Assembly (NCBI GenBank): GCA_011109175.1
Contig: RDEW01000033.1
Span: 124,001-188,000, forward strand
DNA from: Dicyema japonicum
Lineage: Eukaryota > Dicyemida > Rhombozoa > Dicyemidae
DNA: 64,000 nucleotides
Reading direction: 5' to 3'
Under the pieces are notes generated by a model. That model was given only the letters and a program-made list of their open reading frames with translations. It searched no databases and was not told the origin of the DNA. How positions within the stretch are numbered: the stretch's first letter is position 1; the number at the start of each line of letters is the position of its first letter. Positions 21,700 to 33,513 of this stretch are shown piece by piece. The position numbers and the translations under genes were made by a program.

Positions 21700-24545
21700 T
21701 ACAAAAAAAGCCTATTTTTAAAAGAAAGACACCGGACGCAGTTGACAAGAAATCACGAAATTGAAGAAAAAAAATTATCCGTCAAAAAACAGACAGATTA
21801 AGAACCGTTGCAATGAGAAGCCAACAAAATCAGGTAATTTTATTTATAAGGGTTATATGCCTACATATAAGGTTCTTGGTCAATTTTATTATAGGATGGG
21901 GTCACTACTCCCAAATGCAAGAGAGCAAGATAGTTTTTTACAAATATATTTTTTAGAAAGTTTTGAGGATCAGTCAACAAGAAGATTAGAAACAGAACCA
22001 CAATTACGTCAATCTATTATTAGCATGTTACAAGAACATAATTCATATATTTTATCTTTTAAGAGTGTTATGCTGACTACAAAAAAATGGACTACAAAGT
22101 AATTAATCATGCAGATAGGGCACTAACGGAAGTTCATGAAGGACGGTACAACACACCAAGCTCTAATCAGGTTGGGGTTTTAATAGTTGGGCAACAATAT
22201 GATAAACGAGATATTATCGCTAATCATAAAGACAGTGGACTACGAAGAATTTCAGAAACACATCGTTCATATGCTCTACAGTACTCTCTAATATTTTCAA
22301 GAGGGATAGATGGATATAATTTTAAGGTTATACATCGAAATCCATCGAAAGAACAGAAGAATATATACATCTAAGAGATGCGATTATTACTGGTGGTAAT
22401 GTTTCTGATATAGGTCAAATGACCATATTCCCCTCATCATTTACAGGAGGGCCAAGATATATGCATGAACGAACACAAGATGCAATGACTTACGTAAGAA
22501 ATTACGGTACTCCAGATTTATTCATTACGATTACGTGCAATCCTAAATGGCCAGAAATTATTGATAACTTATTTATAGGTCAAAAGTACGAGAATAGACA
22601 TGATATAATTGCAAGAGTTTTTAGACAGAAAATTATGAAACTGATAGATTTAATTACGAAGAGTCATATATATGGGAAGACACGATGCCATATGTATACA
22701 GTTGAATGGCAGAAAAGAGGAATCCCACATGCACACATTTTAATTTTGTTAGCTGAAAAAAATTAGGCCTACTGAAATTGACGACTGCATATCCGCGGAA
22801 ATTATAAATCCAGAAGAGGATCCAGAAATATATGAGACCATCAGGAAAAATATGATACATGGACCATGTGGAATTCTTAATAAGTTTTATCTATGTATGA
22901 AAGCTGGTACGTGTAGTAAAGGATACCCAAAAAAATTCCTTTATAACAGTTATACGGGAGAAATCGGGTATCTTTTTTACCGTAGGAGAAGGCCAATTGA
23001 TGAGGGATTTACAGTGACTATTAACGAAGGCAAGGTAAATGAAATAACAGTGGGGTGGGTAGTGCCATTTAGTTACTGTTATGTAAAATTTTTAATGTAT
23101 AATTTTGTAATTCAATTAAATATGTCTGCAAATACATCAACAAAGGGTCAGATCAGGCAGTTTTTACTATAGAAGGACGGATTGAGGTGACACAGTACAT
23201 GCATGGGAGATATATTTGCAGCACTAAGGCTGCGTGGAAAATTTTTGGATTTCCCATACATGATAGATATCTTTTGGTAATGCATTTAGGAGTACACTTG
23301 GAAAATGGATAAAGTTTACGTCAATGAAGAAAACGTAAAAGACCAAATACAAACCCCAAAGAATTCTACGCTTATGGCTTTCTTTTAACTTTGTACACAA
23401 GATACATTTGCAAAAACATTATTATATTGTGAAATTCCTAGATACTACACGTGGGAAACTACCGGTAAGAAATTCAAACAAAGAATAAGAGGAGAACCAG
23501 TGAATGGACATCCAGGGATTGTAAGTAGTGATGCAGTGGGCAGGGTATACACAGTTCACCCTAACAAATCAGAATGTTATTGTGTTAAGTTACTTCTGCA
23601 CACCATCCGAGGACCGAAATCTTTTTCTGATTTAAAGACAGTCGATTGAGTAATCTGCGCAACATATAGAGAAGCCTGTTTTAAATTGTGACTTTTAGAA
23701 GATGACAAAAGCTGGGACGACGCATTGACCGAAGCTGGGATTTTCAATATGCCATCACAGATTAGATATTTATTTACATTGATGTTGGCATATTGTAATA
23801 TATCAAATCTTCTACAACTTTGGGAGAAGCATAAAGAAATAATATGTGAGGATATATTAAAGAGGGACACAAAATCAGGCTTTGACAAGGACATTTTTAA
23901 TGAAGGATTACTAATCATTAATAGATTACTCGAATCAGTCATTGGGAAAATATTAATGAGTACGGGTTAACAGTCGAATACTAAAAATAATTTGGAATAT
24001 GAAAAATATGATTTAGAAGAACTATATCAAATACTAAAAGAAAGGGAACCGAATTTATTGAAAGGTCAATCAAGAATCTACATTGAAATAAACAAAAATA
24101 TTGAAGAAAATGATGGTAAGATATTTTTATAGATGCACCATAAGGTACATGTAAGACATATTTGTTAAATCTATTGTTAGCAAAGGCGAGATGCAATCAT
24201 AAAATAGTCATACCAGTTGCATCTGCAGGCGGCTACGCATTCAATGTTAAAAACATTTAATCTAGCAAGAGATATGGAGCCAGTTTGTAAAATTAAAGGA
24301 AATTCACTTATTGGGACTATTATACGTGATTGTAATCTAATAGTATGGGATGAGTGTACAATGGTAAGTAAAAGCATTTGAAGCAGTTGATAGAACTTTT
24401 CGCGACATAAAACACTCTGATATACCGTTTGATGGATCGGCATTAGTATTAGCAAGTGGTTTAGACAGACACTGCCTATTATTCAAAGGGGAACACCAGC
24501 AGATGAACTAATGCATGTCTGAAATCATCGTATTTGTGGACTAGT
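21700..24545 (+). mobile_element. Decayed Helitron (Rep/Pif1 helicase)
   Basis: Blocks occur in Helitron order. Helitron_like_N: MPTYKVLGQFYYRMGSL, INHADRALTEVHEGRYNTP. Rep: RYMHERTQDAMTYVRNYG, PDLFITITCNPKWPE, the HUH motif EWQKRGIPHAHIL near 22720, WVVPFSYCYVKFL, KYINKGSDQAVF, YMHGRYICSTKAAWKIFGFP, EIPRYYTWETTGKK and VGRVYTVHPNKSECY. Then Pif1 helicase: LEDDKSWDDALTEAG, Walker A in shredded form near 24130, IPVASAG, and DMEPVCKIKGNSLIG / NLIVWDECTMVSK (Walker B) with LVLASGDFRQTLPI-like remnants to about 24500. There are at least eight frame breaks. One Rep tyrosine (KYI) is visible, while the region that should carry the second is shortened. Helicase motifs beyond III are missing. I found no TC...CTRR termini. 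Confidence 0.88.
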
Positions 24546-24844
24546 TAGTCATTCAAGACTCTGTCCTCAAACATTAAATCCCCTCTCATGTATTATATAA
24601 TTATATACGTGCCACGTTCATATGATTTTGGTTACCAATCTTTTCCAATATTTTCTGTTTGATACCAGACTTCTCAAATCACAGGGGTGTTTACCTTATA
24701 TGGATTATAGGTTATGTGAAGCATCTATTTAACGTTTCATTCTTTATTGGCAATTCAGTCATACAGAAGTTGTCTTTAGTGAAATGGTCAAGTCCTTCAC
24801 ATCGGTAATAAAGTCATAATTTTTCGATTTTTTGAATAAATACT
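24546..24844. other. Spacer after Helitron, nothing assigned
   Basis: AT-rich stretch with no clear feature; it may include the decayed Helitron 3' end. Confidence 0.35.
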
Positions 24845-25150
24845 AACCTGTTATCAACTTTTATGTCTTGTTCAATCAGGAATGTCATTTAAAAGGTTCT
24901 TCACATTGAAAAGACATACAAAGTGAGTCATTACAGTCTCTTTTTGCTCAGTAGGCTTTCCAATTGTTCTTCCATCTTGATCGTTAATGACAAGTGTCTC
25001 TGGATAGTTTCTTATTTCTATTTGTATTTTGGCCAGTAACAACTTAAAATACTTTTCTGTTGCTCGAATTTTTTTATTCTGCTCAAGTATGTTACTAGCC
25101 TATTTCAAAACTTTAATTCTCCACTGAATCGACAACTATTCACGTTTTAG
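24845..25150 (-). mobile_element. LINE-B linker fragment
   Basis: The minus strand reads YPETLVINDQDGRTIGKPTE then MTHFVCLFNVKNLL, the segment between endonuclease and RT. The copy at 35398-35688 reads SRLTIKDENGKLI and AAHFEKLFN at the same place. Confidence 0.65.
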
Positions 25151-25244
25151 TTTATTGGATTTGAAAATTATCGAATCTGACTTTTAAATCCTTTTGCACT
25201 CTAAAAAACTTTAGCACGTTTGGGTTGTTTTTTTATTTATTAAC

Positions 25245-25385
25245 CCCGGATACACCGAGAAAGAAGTTAAAGTAAACAACTAATTAAGTGTATCCAGTTT
25301 CCACTTCCACAGAAACAAAGTCCATCAGAAATCAGCATAATGGGTAAACGTCCATTACATGCAGTTGTGGAAACCTTTTTACGTC
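25245..25385 (-). mobile_element. SINE2 3' fragment
   Basis: Reverse orientation, beginning with the tail TTAACCCCGGATACACCGAG, then AACAACTAATTAAGTGTATC, GTTTCCACTTCCACAG and GCAGTTGTGGAAACC. It matches the 3' halves at 52690-52830 and 56840-56990. Confidence 0.8.
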
Positions 25386-25599
25386 TGTGATTAGAGATAG
25401 GTGATTCCCCAACATGTTCGTGAATCGGATTCCATCCACAGTTTTGTCTAGAGATTTATCTTTATTTTTCTAATCCACGGTATAGTGCTTTAAGCAATTC
25501 CATGTGCACAGCAATAACAAGTTAAATGTTTTAGTGTAAAAAACAGAAATTTCAAAGACAGTAATGTGGAAAACTATATGATTATGAATATCACAAATA

Positions 25600-25770
25600 G
25601 TTGACATTTGATTTAATAATAAGAGAGAAGAAGGATTCATTTCTCTCCAGTATCGGACGAAGGCTTGCTTCTAAGAGATGCGAGCCTCGTGAAGGACTTT
25701 TGTTGAGACAGAGGCTCGAAATTGGGGTGAACAATGGGAGCGCCTTCACAATCCTGGCTTCAACTAAAAA
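25600..25770 (-). mobile_element. LINE-C thumb fragment
   Basis: TTCTCTCCAGTATCGGACGA and the following 45 bases nearly repeat 55133-55200, where the minus strand encodes the LINE-C thumb (HLFKASLRPILERIHP). Spacer sequence surrounds it on both sides (25386-25599 and 25771-26036) with no feature I can name. Confidence 0.6.
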
Positions 25771-26036
25771 TCTTTACATGTTTTTATGTTTCTTTATCAA
25801 AAATTAAAAATGTTTAAGTGCTATATTTTGTGGTTTATAATGCTATTTTAAGTGATATGTTTTAAATTTTAACTGCTATAAAAATTGCTCTAGTTATGAC
25901 GTTGATGCGTGAATCAGACATAAAGTACAAGAGGAGTATCACCTCAACCAAAAAGTATGATACAAAAATATAAAAAACACATAATATTGAATTTGAAAAT
26001 AAAAGTAAAATAATAAATAATAATATATTTATTAAA

Positions 26037-26397
26037 ATGAAATTTGGTCAAATGTGGTTTTACAGATTAAAGAAATCAATTCAATCAGAGAGAACCATAA
26101 TAGAATTTGAAGGAAACAAGGAATTTTCATTTTTAAAAGTGAATTCTAAAAGTATAGAAAACCGAAAAAGTATAAATGAGAATTATGAAAAAATAAGAAA
26201 GCAAATAAAAGTAGAATCACGTAAATTGTCAACCAAACATAAAGACAACTATTCTGATGGTTTAATATCTTATAATTAAAGTCCCTTTAAATTATGAATT
26301 TGTTGACCCAATGTTGCATCCTCCTCCTGAGTTTAGAGCTGAAATGTCTAAAATGTTTTTACTTGAAAAGTTAACAATTAAAAGAGAGAAAAATTAA
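26037..26397 (+). CDS. Small two-exon gene, 112 residues, not assigned
   Basis: MKFGQMWFYRLKKSIQSERT opens a basic N-terminal part rich in Lys, Glu and Ser. A 22-nt intron (26260-26281, GTTTAATATC...TTAAAG) joins it to a conserved-looking C-terminal half, VPLNYEFVDPMLHPPPEFRA then EMSKMFLLEKLTIKREKN. The spliced length is exactly 113 codons. The amphipathic basic start and the Pro-rich DPMLHPPPEF block would suit a mitochondrial ribosomal or assembly factor, but I do not recognise the family. It converges on the peroxidase gene with about 115 bp between stops. Confidence 0.7.
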
Positions 26398-26512
26398 AAT
26401 TATATTTTTTGTGTTAAATGAGATTATATTTTTATTATGTCGTGATTTATTGTCGTCATGATCGATTACCAAAAATATCTTAACCATTGTTAATAAAACA
26501 CCAAAAGTCAAA

Positions 26513-27103
26513 CTAACCAGTATTATTCAATAATTTATTAATATCCTCCTCCAATTCCTACAAATACACAATCATATCACCAATGGACTGCACGTGGGAG
26601 AATATCTACCAATTGGATTACCATTTGAATCAATCAAAAACTTTGTGAAATTCCATTTGATGGCACTAATATTAATAATATTTATTCACTTAAAAATAGT
26701 TCCAGGTAATTTTGTTTTAAGGAATGAAAAGAGGGGGGTAGTACTATCACCATTCACATTTACTTTAGAAAAGATTACGTAATAAGTAGACTCTCCAAGT
26801 TTGGATGCAATAAAACTCTTAGTTTCCTCAATGTTTGAAAATTCCTTTAATAACTGAAATGTTTAACCTGATTAAGAAAATTTCCACTTGGAAATAACAA
26901 AATTTTAAAGTTTTTATCTCCAAATTTATCCCCAAGCATTTTAAGTCCATTAAATTGTTTATCAGCTAGTCCACATTTACATGCAACATTAACAACAAGA
27001 CACACATTGTCTCTTAGTTTAATTATAGTTTATACTTGAATTTAGACATTGATATTTCTTCACTGTCAATTGTGGTACCACTGAATTCATAAAACTGTGA
27101 CAT
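26513..27103 (-). CDS. GPX: Cysteine-type glutathione peroxidase (GPx4/PHGPx-like)
   Basis: GPx enzymes reduce hydroperoxides using glutathione or thioredoxin. After removal of four introns of 23-24 nt, the minus strand gives a complete 165-residue protein. It runs [19 protein letters not shown], then [84 protein letters not shown]. The catalytic residue is Cys (KCG), encoded by TGT rather than a selenocysteine TGA. The Trp-Asn pair of the tetrad is kept (KWNF). The catalytic Gln of the usual FPCNQF motif is replaced: here FPSGNF, with Asn at that position. No signal peptide is present, so it is probably cytosolic. The reading frame needs no correction. Confidence 0.93.
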
Positions 27104-27239
27104 TCCTACTAAATTTATTATTATTAATTTAAACTGCAAATTGCAACAGATGTTAGTGACACAAAACTCACTATTGATTTCATTTAATATTTAATTAATA
27201 TTTATTTTAATCTTAATAATAACTAATTCCTGTTTGTTA

Positions 27240-27530
27240 TCATAATTACGTAGAATTTCAATCAAAGTTGTCAGCCATCCAAGGGCCGGCCTATTTTCAG
27301 TGGATGGCCAAATCCCTCGAGGAACAGAGGAAGATCCTAAGGGCAACCAAAAGCCCAGAAAATCTTCTGTATGAAACACTCTCAATATACATCAAGCGGA
27401 AACCGTGTTAAATGAGGAGGGCTACAGAGGACGGACTCGACGACTTGCTTGTCGGTTTAGGATCATTAGTTAGTTGAAAACTTTTTCCTTTCCTTTAGCC
27501 CAGTGATCATGGGGTAATAAAATAAATTGT
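27240..27530 (+). mobile_element. LINE-C 3' end with tail
   Basis: Ends in CCCAGTGATCATGGGGTAATAAAATAAATTG, the family tail (compare 7280-7316). Upstream DNA is decayed thumb coding sequence with stops. Confidence 0.65.
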
Positions 27531-27639
27531 TGGTAGTCACCCTCCTTCTCTTAGAGAGGATTTTGCGGCCAATTCCCACATCAGTGTCAATTATTTTACC
27601 TATGTTAGCATTCATTGGAATATCCTCACGATAAAAACA

Positions 27640-28330
27640 TTCAAGCTCTAGCTGGTCGGAAGCAGTGGTAAACTCTATCGAAGACCTTCATCTTTTGCTT
27701 GTGTTCAATTACCACACATTCGAAACTCCTTTTCAACACAACGGATGTCCTCGTTGTCCTTCAATAGATTGCTTATATATAATTCTTTAAACATTTCGCG
27801 ACAACCAACAAGATAATCTTTAGTTATAAAAAAAATTCTCAAGTTATGATGTCGTTTGAGGAGATCTTGTAAAGAAATATCCACTTCAATTTTATATTGT
27901 CATGCACAATCAAATATGTTGAATTCAACCTTTGTTTCAGTCAAAATCGACGTATTAACTCGTATTCCAACATTATAATACATTCTGTAGAGATGTAAGT
28001 ATTACTTGTGTCTTCTGACATAATTATTGTCACACTGAGTGGTCATCTTGTTTTTTTACAATGATTGCATAACGATCCCATCCTCGAGAAAACAAATCCC
28101 TATTTTGCAATAAACATAATAAATCCTCACTCCTGCTAGTTCTATGTTCTAGCCACCCACTGGAGGTGTCCACATGTTCTTCCGCATGTTAATGATCACG
28201 TAACGATTTTCAATTTATATTGTGGATGGCCTTGAGGGAATCATATTCGCCTTGTCAGTATTAGAGGTAAGAAATCCTGCTATTATAGGCAAGTGTATTT
28301 AATAACTAGCAGAATCCCTTATTGTGGCAA
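27640..28330 (-). mobile_element. RLE retroelement 3' fragment
   Basis: The minus strand in broken frames gives LLCLLQNRDLFSRG (compare LYCLLQDRNLFFAHTG in the main copy), YVRRHK, VRVNTSILTETKVEFN, and near the end VLKRSFECVVIEHKQKMKV (compare VLKRTLESMLIEHKHGMKV). The PD half of the active site is degraded. Confidence 0.7.
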
Positions 28331-28589
28331 ACAAACAGCAGTTTAGACCTCATAGTAGTAAGCAGTTGACGTATTTAACAATAATCAAATTTAAATGGTT
28401 ATATATTAAACCAATTTAATAAAACACGAAACAAATTTACTGAATTCAGTTTTGTCCTCGAAAGCATCTTAACATTCTCAAAAACAAAATCTATAACTCT
28501 TATTCCTTCATCAATCTTCAATTACACCCAAATAAAAATATTCATTGACTCCTTACAAATTCTCACAACATAATTTAACACTGGAAGCA
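28331..28589. other. AT-rich spacer, nothing assigned
   Basis: No ORF, repeat match or exon-like block recognised. Confidence 0.4.
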
Positions 28590-30530
28590 GATTTTTCAGA
28601 ATTCATCTTCAACTTCTCTCTGGTTAACATACTCCCTGATTCTATCTTCAGAAATATAAGATTTTAGAGATATGTCCTTCACAATTACGTCATCCTCATA
28701 AATAAGAAGACTAGTATTAATATTCCTCGGACGTGGAAAACTTGCCATGAATATATTAAACAAATTAGGGCACTGAACCTTGTGGAACTCCTCTGTTGCA
28801 TCAGATATATTTTCACAAAAGATTGTCTTTCCTGAAGATAATTTCTTATCCAAACAAATAGGTATTTTGGAACAAATGCTGATACAAGCTGCTTTAACAA
28901 CGCTTCATAGCAACTGCTCTAGAACCAGAAAGTCATTCTCCTCTATATATCTGCTTAGCTTTTTGAAAATCCTTTCAATCACTTTCGCGAACGAACATAT
29001 TAAGATAATTGACCTGTAGCTTGCCAGATCCCTTTTCGGCTTCCCTAGTTTTGGAGTCATCCTCACTACAGCTTCCATATTAAAGGGAGGTGGCCAAGTC
29101 GTAAACATTCATCATATAGACATCGCAGATAGTCAAATAAAATATCCGGACCCTCCTTGATAAGTTTCATTGATATGTGGTCATATCCTGGAGCATAGAC
29201 TTTGCATTTCCTGATAGCTGTCATCACTTCCAATACGCTGACATCGCCAATAAGCAGTTCCGTCTTAGTATTTCAATATATCGGAAGACACCTTCTTTTT
29301 GTCATCAGGGATCAAACTCCACGGATCCACACCCCGATTTTTTGGAGCTGATCCCTGAATATCGAAGGTGTTTCCTCCGTTATGCACACTCCCCCGTCTG
29401 ATTTGTTTAATATAATTTTTTCTGCCCTCGACTTCGGAAACATTATCTTCAGATACATTTCCATAAGAGGGATTTATATATATTTTCGCAGTCTCACCCT
29501 TCCATATACGGTCAGTTTCATCCATCCATATACTGCTGATTGCCTCCTTCATCATTATGATTCTGCCAGATAAGATTTCCCCGTCTATTTTGTCGACACA
29601 ACGCCTCAGCTTTGCCCTTTGGCGATTCCTCTCACGAATTAACCTCCTGATAATAGGCAAAACAAAATAATAAGTATTTTTTGAGAATACCCTTCTTGCA
29701 TAGAGATTAAAATATGACTCCATGAGATTCGTGACTTCTCGACTTGCAGTATTAATATCTTCTTTTGTTGAAAACTCTTTCGGTATAACACTAATTATTA
29801 GACATGAAAACCCTATAGTGGGTCCAATTGAAATATGTTTAACTTCAAGAAAACATCTTCCATACTATCAGGCCTCATACTAATAACCAATTCTTGTGTA
29901 ATATGGTCGCTCCCGATACACCTCAGAGTTTTTGGCTTTTTCATATAGACAGATAGAGCTGGCGATACTAGGAATACGCCGAGTTTCGTCCCTACATGAT
30001 AAAAAAATGATTTGGGTCATCCGACGTAAGGATCACAAAGATGAATCAGACAATAATTATAAACGCCGTCCATCCTGATTTGTCTTGCAACAATTATAAC
30101 TAGTATTCTTAGAATTAAGATCGCCAATTAATATGGTTTAGGCATTCTTGTTGTAGAACTCGAGATATCTGTAGAACAAGTCTTAAGATTCTTGGAGTAT
30201 AAACCTCCAACACTAATGCCTGATCCCTAAGGAAAAGGCATTCACTAGCACTATTTTTAGTCCTTGCTTCAAACATTTGTGTGACCTTGCTTCTTCAATT
30301 CCAGGGTCACCATCTCCATTAAATCAACCTGTGCAATCGAACACCGATAGTTTAGTCGTGACATAATCTCCGATATTTACGTGTATACCGTCTCTGATAG
30401 ATTGGCGTGACTTCATTCAATTTTCGAAGAATTTTAGGTGCCGTCTTTGACGTAACTGTCTGCTGTCCACGTTCTCCCAATATCGCCTATTATCGCTTGT
30501 CCATCGCACGTGAAGAAATGGAAAGCAAGA
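28590..30530 (-). mobile_element. LINE-A copy, decayed
   Basis: Minus-strand order: APE endonuclease remnants (LIGDLNSKNTSYNC-like near 30110), then RERNRQRAKLRRCVDKIDG near 29600 (compare KRNNLRTKLRRCVDPQDRL in the first LINE-A). The SPGYDHISMKLIKEGPDILF-like RT0 block follows near 29180, then LGKPKRDLASYRSI and FAKVIERIFKK near 29000, and a finger/palm piece. It ends before the catalytic YXDD. Confidence 0.75.
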
Positions 30531-30887
30531 TCTTCCTAAGGAAGTATAAATTGTTTCTTTGTTGTGTTTGTCATTGAATGATTTCTTTTGTTAGTATTTT
30601 GTAATGGATTAATTCTGTGTAATTTCCTAGCTTAGCGGATGTTTTTGTTATAATTCCAATGGTTACAATAACATTAGTGTTACTGTGGTAATTTATTATG
30701 AATATTAAATTAAACAAAAATCATTTTTGTATTTCCGAATTCTTTCAAAAGTAAACCAGTGGTATAGTTGTAAAGTAACAACCAAGAGTGGTCACACATA
30801 GTATTTTAATTATTAATTTTAATAGAAATTAATAAGTCAATATTTAAAATAATATATAAATAATTTAAAATATTATTTCAATATAAG
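30531..30887. other. Upstream region of the phospholipase C gene
   Basis: AT-rich, about 350 bases, no repeat recognised. It must contain the promoter; no convincing TATA or initiator motif stands out from the AT background. Confidence 0.35.
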
Positions 30888-33484
30888 ATGCATATCGATA
30901 ATCTTTATTTCAACGTTCCAGATGAAAATTGTAGTTTTGTATGAATATTCATAGTTAATGATTGTTTGAACAAACTAAAAAAGGTGTTGACATACATTTA
31001 ATAAAGAAAAGAAAGTTTTATGAGAGATCAATGTATCTGATGAGTGAAGAAACACTAGAGATAAGAGAAAAGCTGACTTCAAACAGAAAACCGAGTAGTA
31101 CTAGTAATATATGAGATAGAAATAATTCCAATATCCTCTATTTTGAGGATCCACAAGACTTCCGAGTCTGATAAAGCAAATAAACTATTAAGAAAATCAA
31201 ATATAAACGTATATTAAGTGTATAATCTAAGACAAATGAAATATTGTCTTTAATTTTCAAGGATGGAACATCAATAAACTTTTCAGTGAAGGGGAATATT
31301 ATGAATGAAGTAATGGGATCACTACAATATCTTCTGAAAGAACATATGAAAATGGAAAAGAATTATAATAACAAATTGTAGTAATATTGAGTAACCAAGA
31401 TTGATTGAACAAACCTTCAAGTCAGCTGACAAAGACAATGACGGAAAACTCTCAATGAAGGAAATAGTAAAATTACTGAAAGAACTCAATCTTAAAATCA
31501 ACAATCAAGTCGTTTATAGACTATTTGAGGCAATAATTGATTTATGATATTAGGATGCTCAAATGGATGAACTTATTGATTTTATGAATGAGGAAGAGTT
31601 CGCTTTATTCTACAATCGTCTCAATGACAGGAAGGAGATCAGATATTATTTTGACCAATACGCAAAAACGCACGGGGACGAAAATATCATGTCAACCGCT
31701 GATTTGCAGGAATTTTTAAGAATATCTCAAGGTGAGGATAGACCGATCGAATATTGTGCTAATCTCATCAAAATTTTCTCTAATAGTCCCAATTCTGATT
31801 TTCTCACCATTTTCGGTTTCGTTTGGATTTATAAAGATTTCATAAGTTTACTAACAAGTGGTCTCAATGTTTTAAACAAAAATCCCCAAAACGAGAACAT
31901 GGACCGTCCTCTCAATGACTACTTCATATCAACGTCACATAATACGTTTGATGGTGGCACTATTATAGATATTTAATGGATCATCAACTTCACGGTCGAT
32001 CTAGTGTTGACGGATATAGAAGATGTTTGTTATCTGGCTGTAGATGTGTTGAATGTAATATATTTTGAATATTATAGTGGATTGTTATGATGGAGTTAGA
32101 GGACCTCAAATAACTCATGGATTTACACTCACTAGTCGTGTTTCACTCCAAAATGTTGTAGAAACTATAAATGAGTTTGCTTTTGTTACTTCTCCGTATG
32201 TCTACTTTATATAATAAAGTTATCCAGTCATTCTTTCATTGGAGAATCATTGCTCAGTTAAGGGACAAAATCAAATGACTAATATTTTCAAGAATGTCTT
32301 TGGAGGTATGTAGTTTGTTCAGTCAAGATCGAATATTTGTGCCTGATCCCCAATCTTTCCAATTACCTTCTCCAAACCAACTCAAATATAAATTTATAAT
32401 AAAGGTAATCCTTCTCAGTCAACTAAAGAACAAAAAAGTCTGTAAATCAAATTCAACAGAAACAGACGATACTGATTCGGTGACTCAAGTTGATTATTAT
32501 TTAGGACAAATCTGTTAGCCAGAAGAGAAACCGTGCTTGTATGCGAGATAAAAGGAACAAGGGGGTTACTATATTAAATTACTTAGAATTCTGAAAAACT
32601 ATCAAAATTGGTAGGTCTTAAGACAATGCCATATTATGGATTGGATATAATTTGTAGGATTTACTTTTATTAAAGGCAATCAAACCTCAATTTGTTCACT
32701 CTCTGAAAGTAAGGCTAAAAAGTTAATGTCTGAATATAACGATGATTTTGTAAAATTTTGTCAGTCGGTTATGGTCAAAGTCTACCCAAAGGGATCACGC
32801 ACAGTTAATAGTTCAAACCTCGATCCAATCCCATTCTGGAGTACTGGGATTAATGTAGGTTAATGATTTAATAAACAAAAGTTGCCATAAATTATCAATA
32901 TTTGGATGAACCAAGTCAAATAAACCATACCATGTTTTCGGGGACTGGAGGTTACGTATTGAAACCAAGCTATTTGCGTGATATCGGTATTCCATCATTT
33001 TAGTATAGAATGCAAACCTCTACCCACAAATAATAAAGTTTTAATAACAGTTTTATAAATTTGTGAGTTTATAGATTTTAAGTGGTTTTGGTATTCCCAA
33101 TTGTGAAGGAAAACAAAACGACATTGTTGACCCTTTCATAGTGGTTAATATAATGGGGAGTGAGGCTACTCCCCAAGAATGGAGTACTGATTGGATTCAT
33201 AATAATGGTGACTTATTCATTGTAAATTCAGGATTCAATCCTTGTTGGAATGAAGAATGTGAATTTACAATAAATAATTTGGAGACTGCATTTGTAAAGT
33301 TTTCAGTGATGGACTATAACAAGTTTGGTAGTAATTTTGTGGCATATCAGATATTCAAACTGATGCGGATCAAAAAGGGTGACTTTGGTTATAATGCTAA
33401 GGAATAAGATCTGTTCATACCATTGACAAAAATGGAAATAAAATTGAAAGAGCTTGCTTATTAGTAAAAATAGAAATTAAATAA
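30888..33484 (+). CDS. PLCD: PI-specific phospholipase C, delta-like (PH, EF-hand, X, Y, C2)
   Basis: PI-PLC cleaves PIP2 to IP3 and diacylglycerol at the plasma membrane. From MHIDNLYFNVPDEN, 18 introns of 21-25 nt are removed to give about 725 residues. The PH domain has KRKFYERSMYLMSEE and LSLIFKDGTSINF. The EF-hand has ADKDNDGKLSMKEIVKLLKE, and a second EF region follows. The X domain has DYFISTSHNTYLMDHQLHG, CVELDCYDG, THGFTLTS and VILSLENHCSV. After a polar/acidic linker (SNSTETDDTDS), the Y domain has CSLSESKAKKLM, VKVYPKGSRTVNSSN and GTGGYVLKPSYLRD. The C2 domain has NDIVDPFIVVNI and NNGFNPCWNEECEFT. All X-domain catalytic residues (both His, Asn, Glu, Asp) are present. A missing G at 33401 must be restored to reach the natural end VKIEIK. 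One intron (31530-31553) begins with GC. The ETS gene starts 29 bp after the stop. Confidence 0.95.
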
Positions 33485-33513
33485 TAATTTACTAATATTT
33501 AAAATAATAATAA

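Noticed and set aside
26594..26782. 62-codon + strand ORF ([20 protein letters not shown]...)
   Set aside because: It is antisense to the glutathione peroxidase exons.
32854..32884. Apparent frameshift in the phospholipase Y domain
   Set aside because: Choosing the donor five bases downstream (GTTAATGATT...) keeps frame and gives GINVVAINYQ as in other PLCs.
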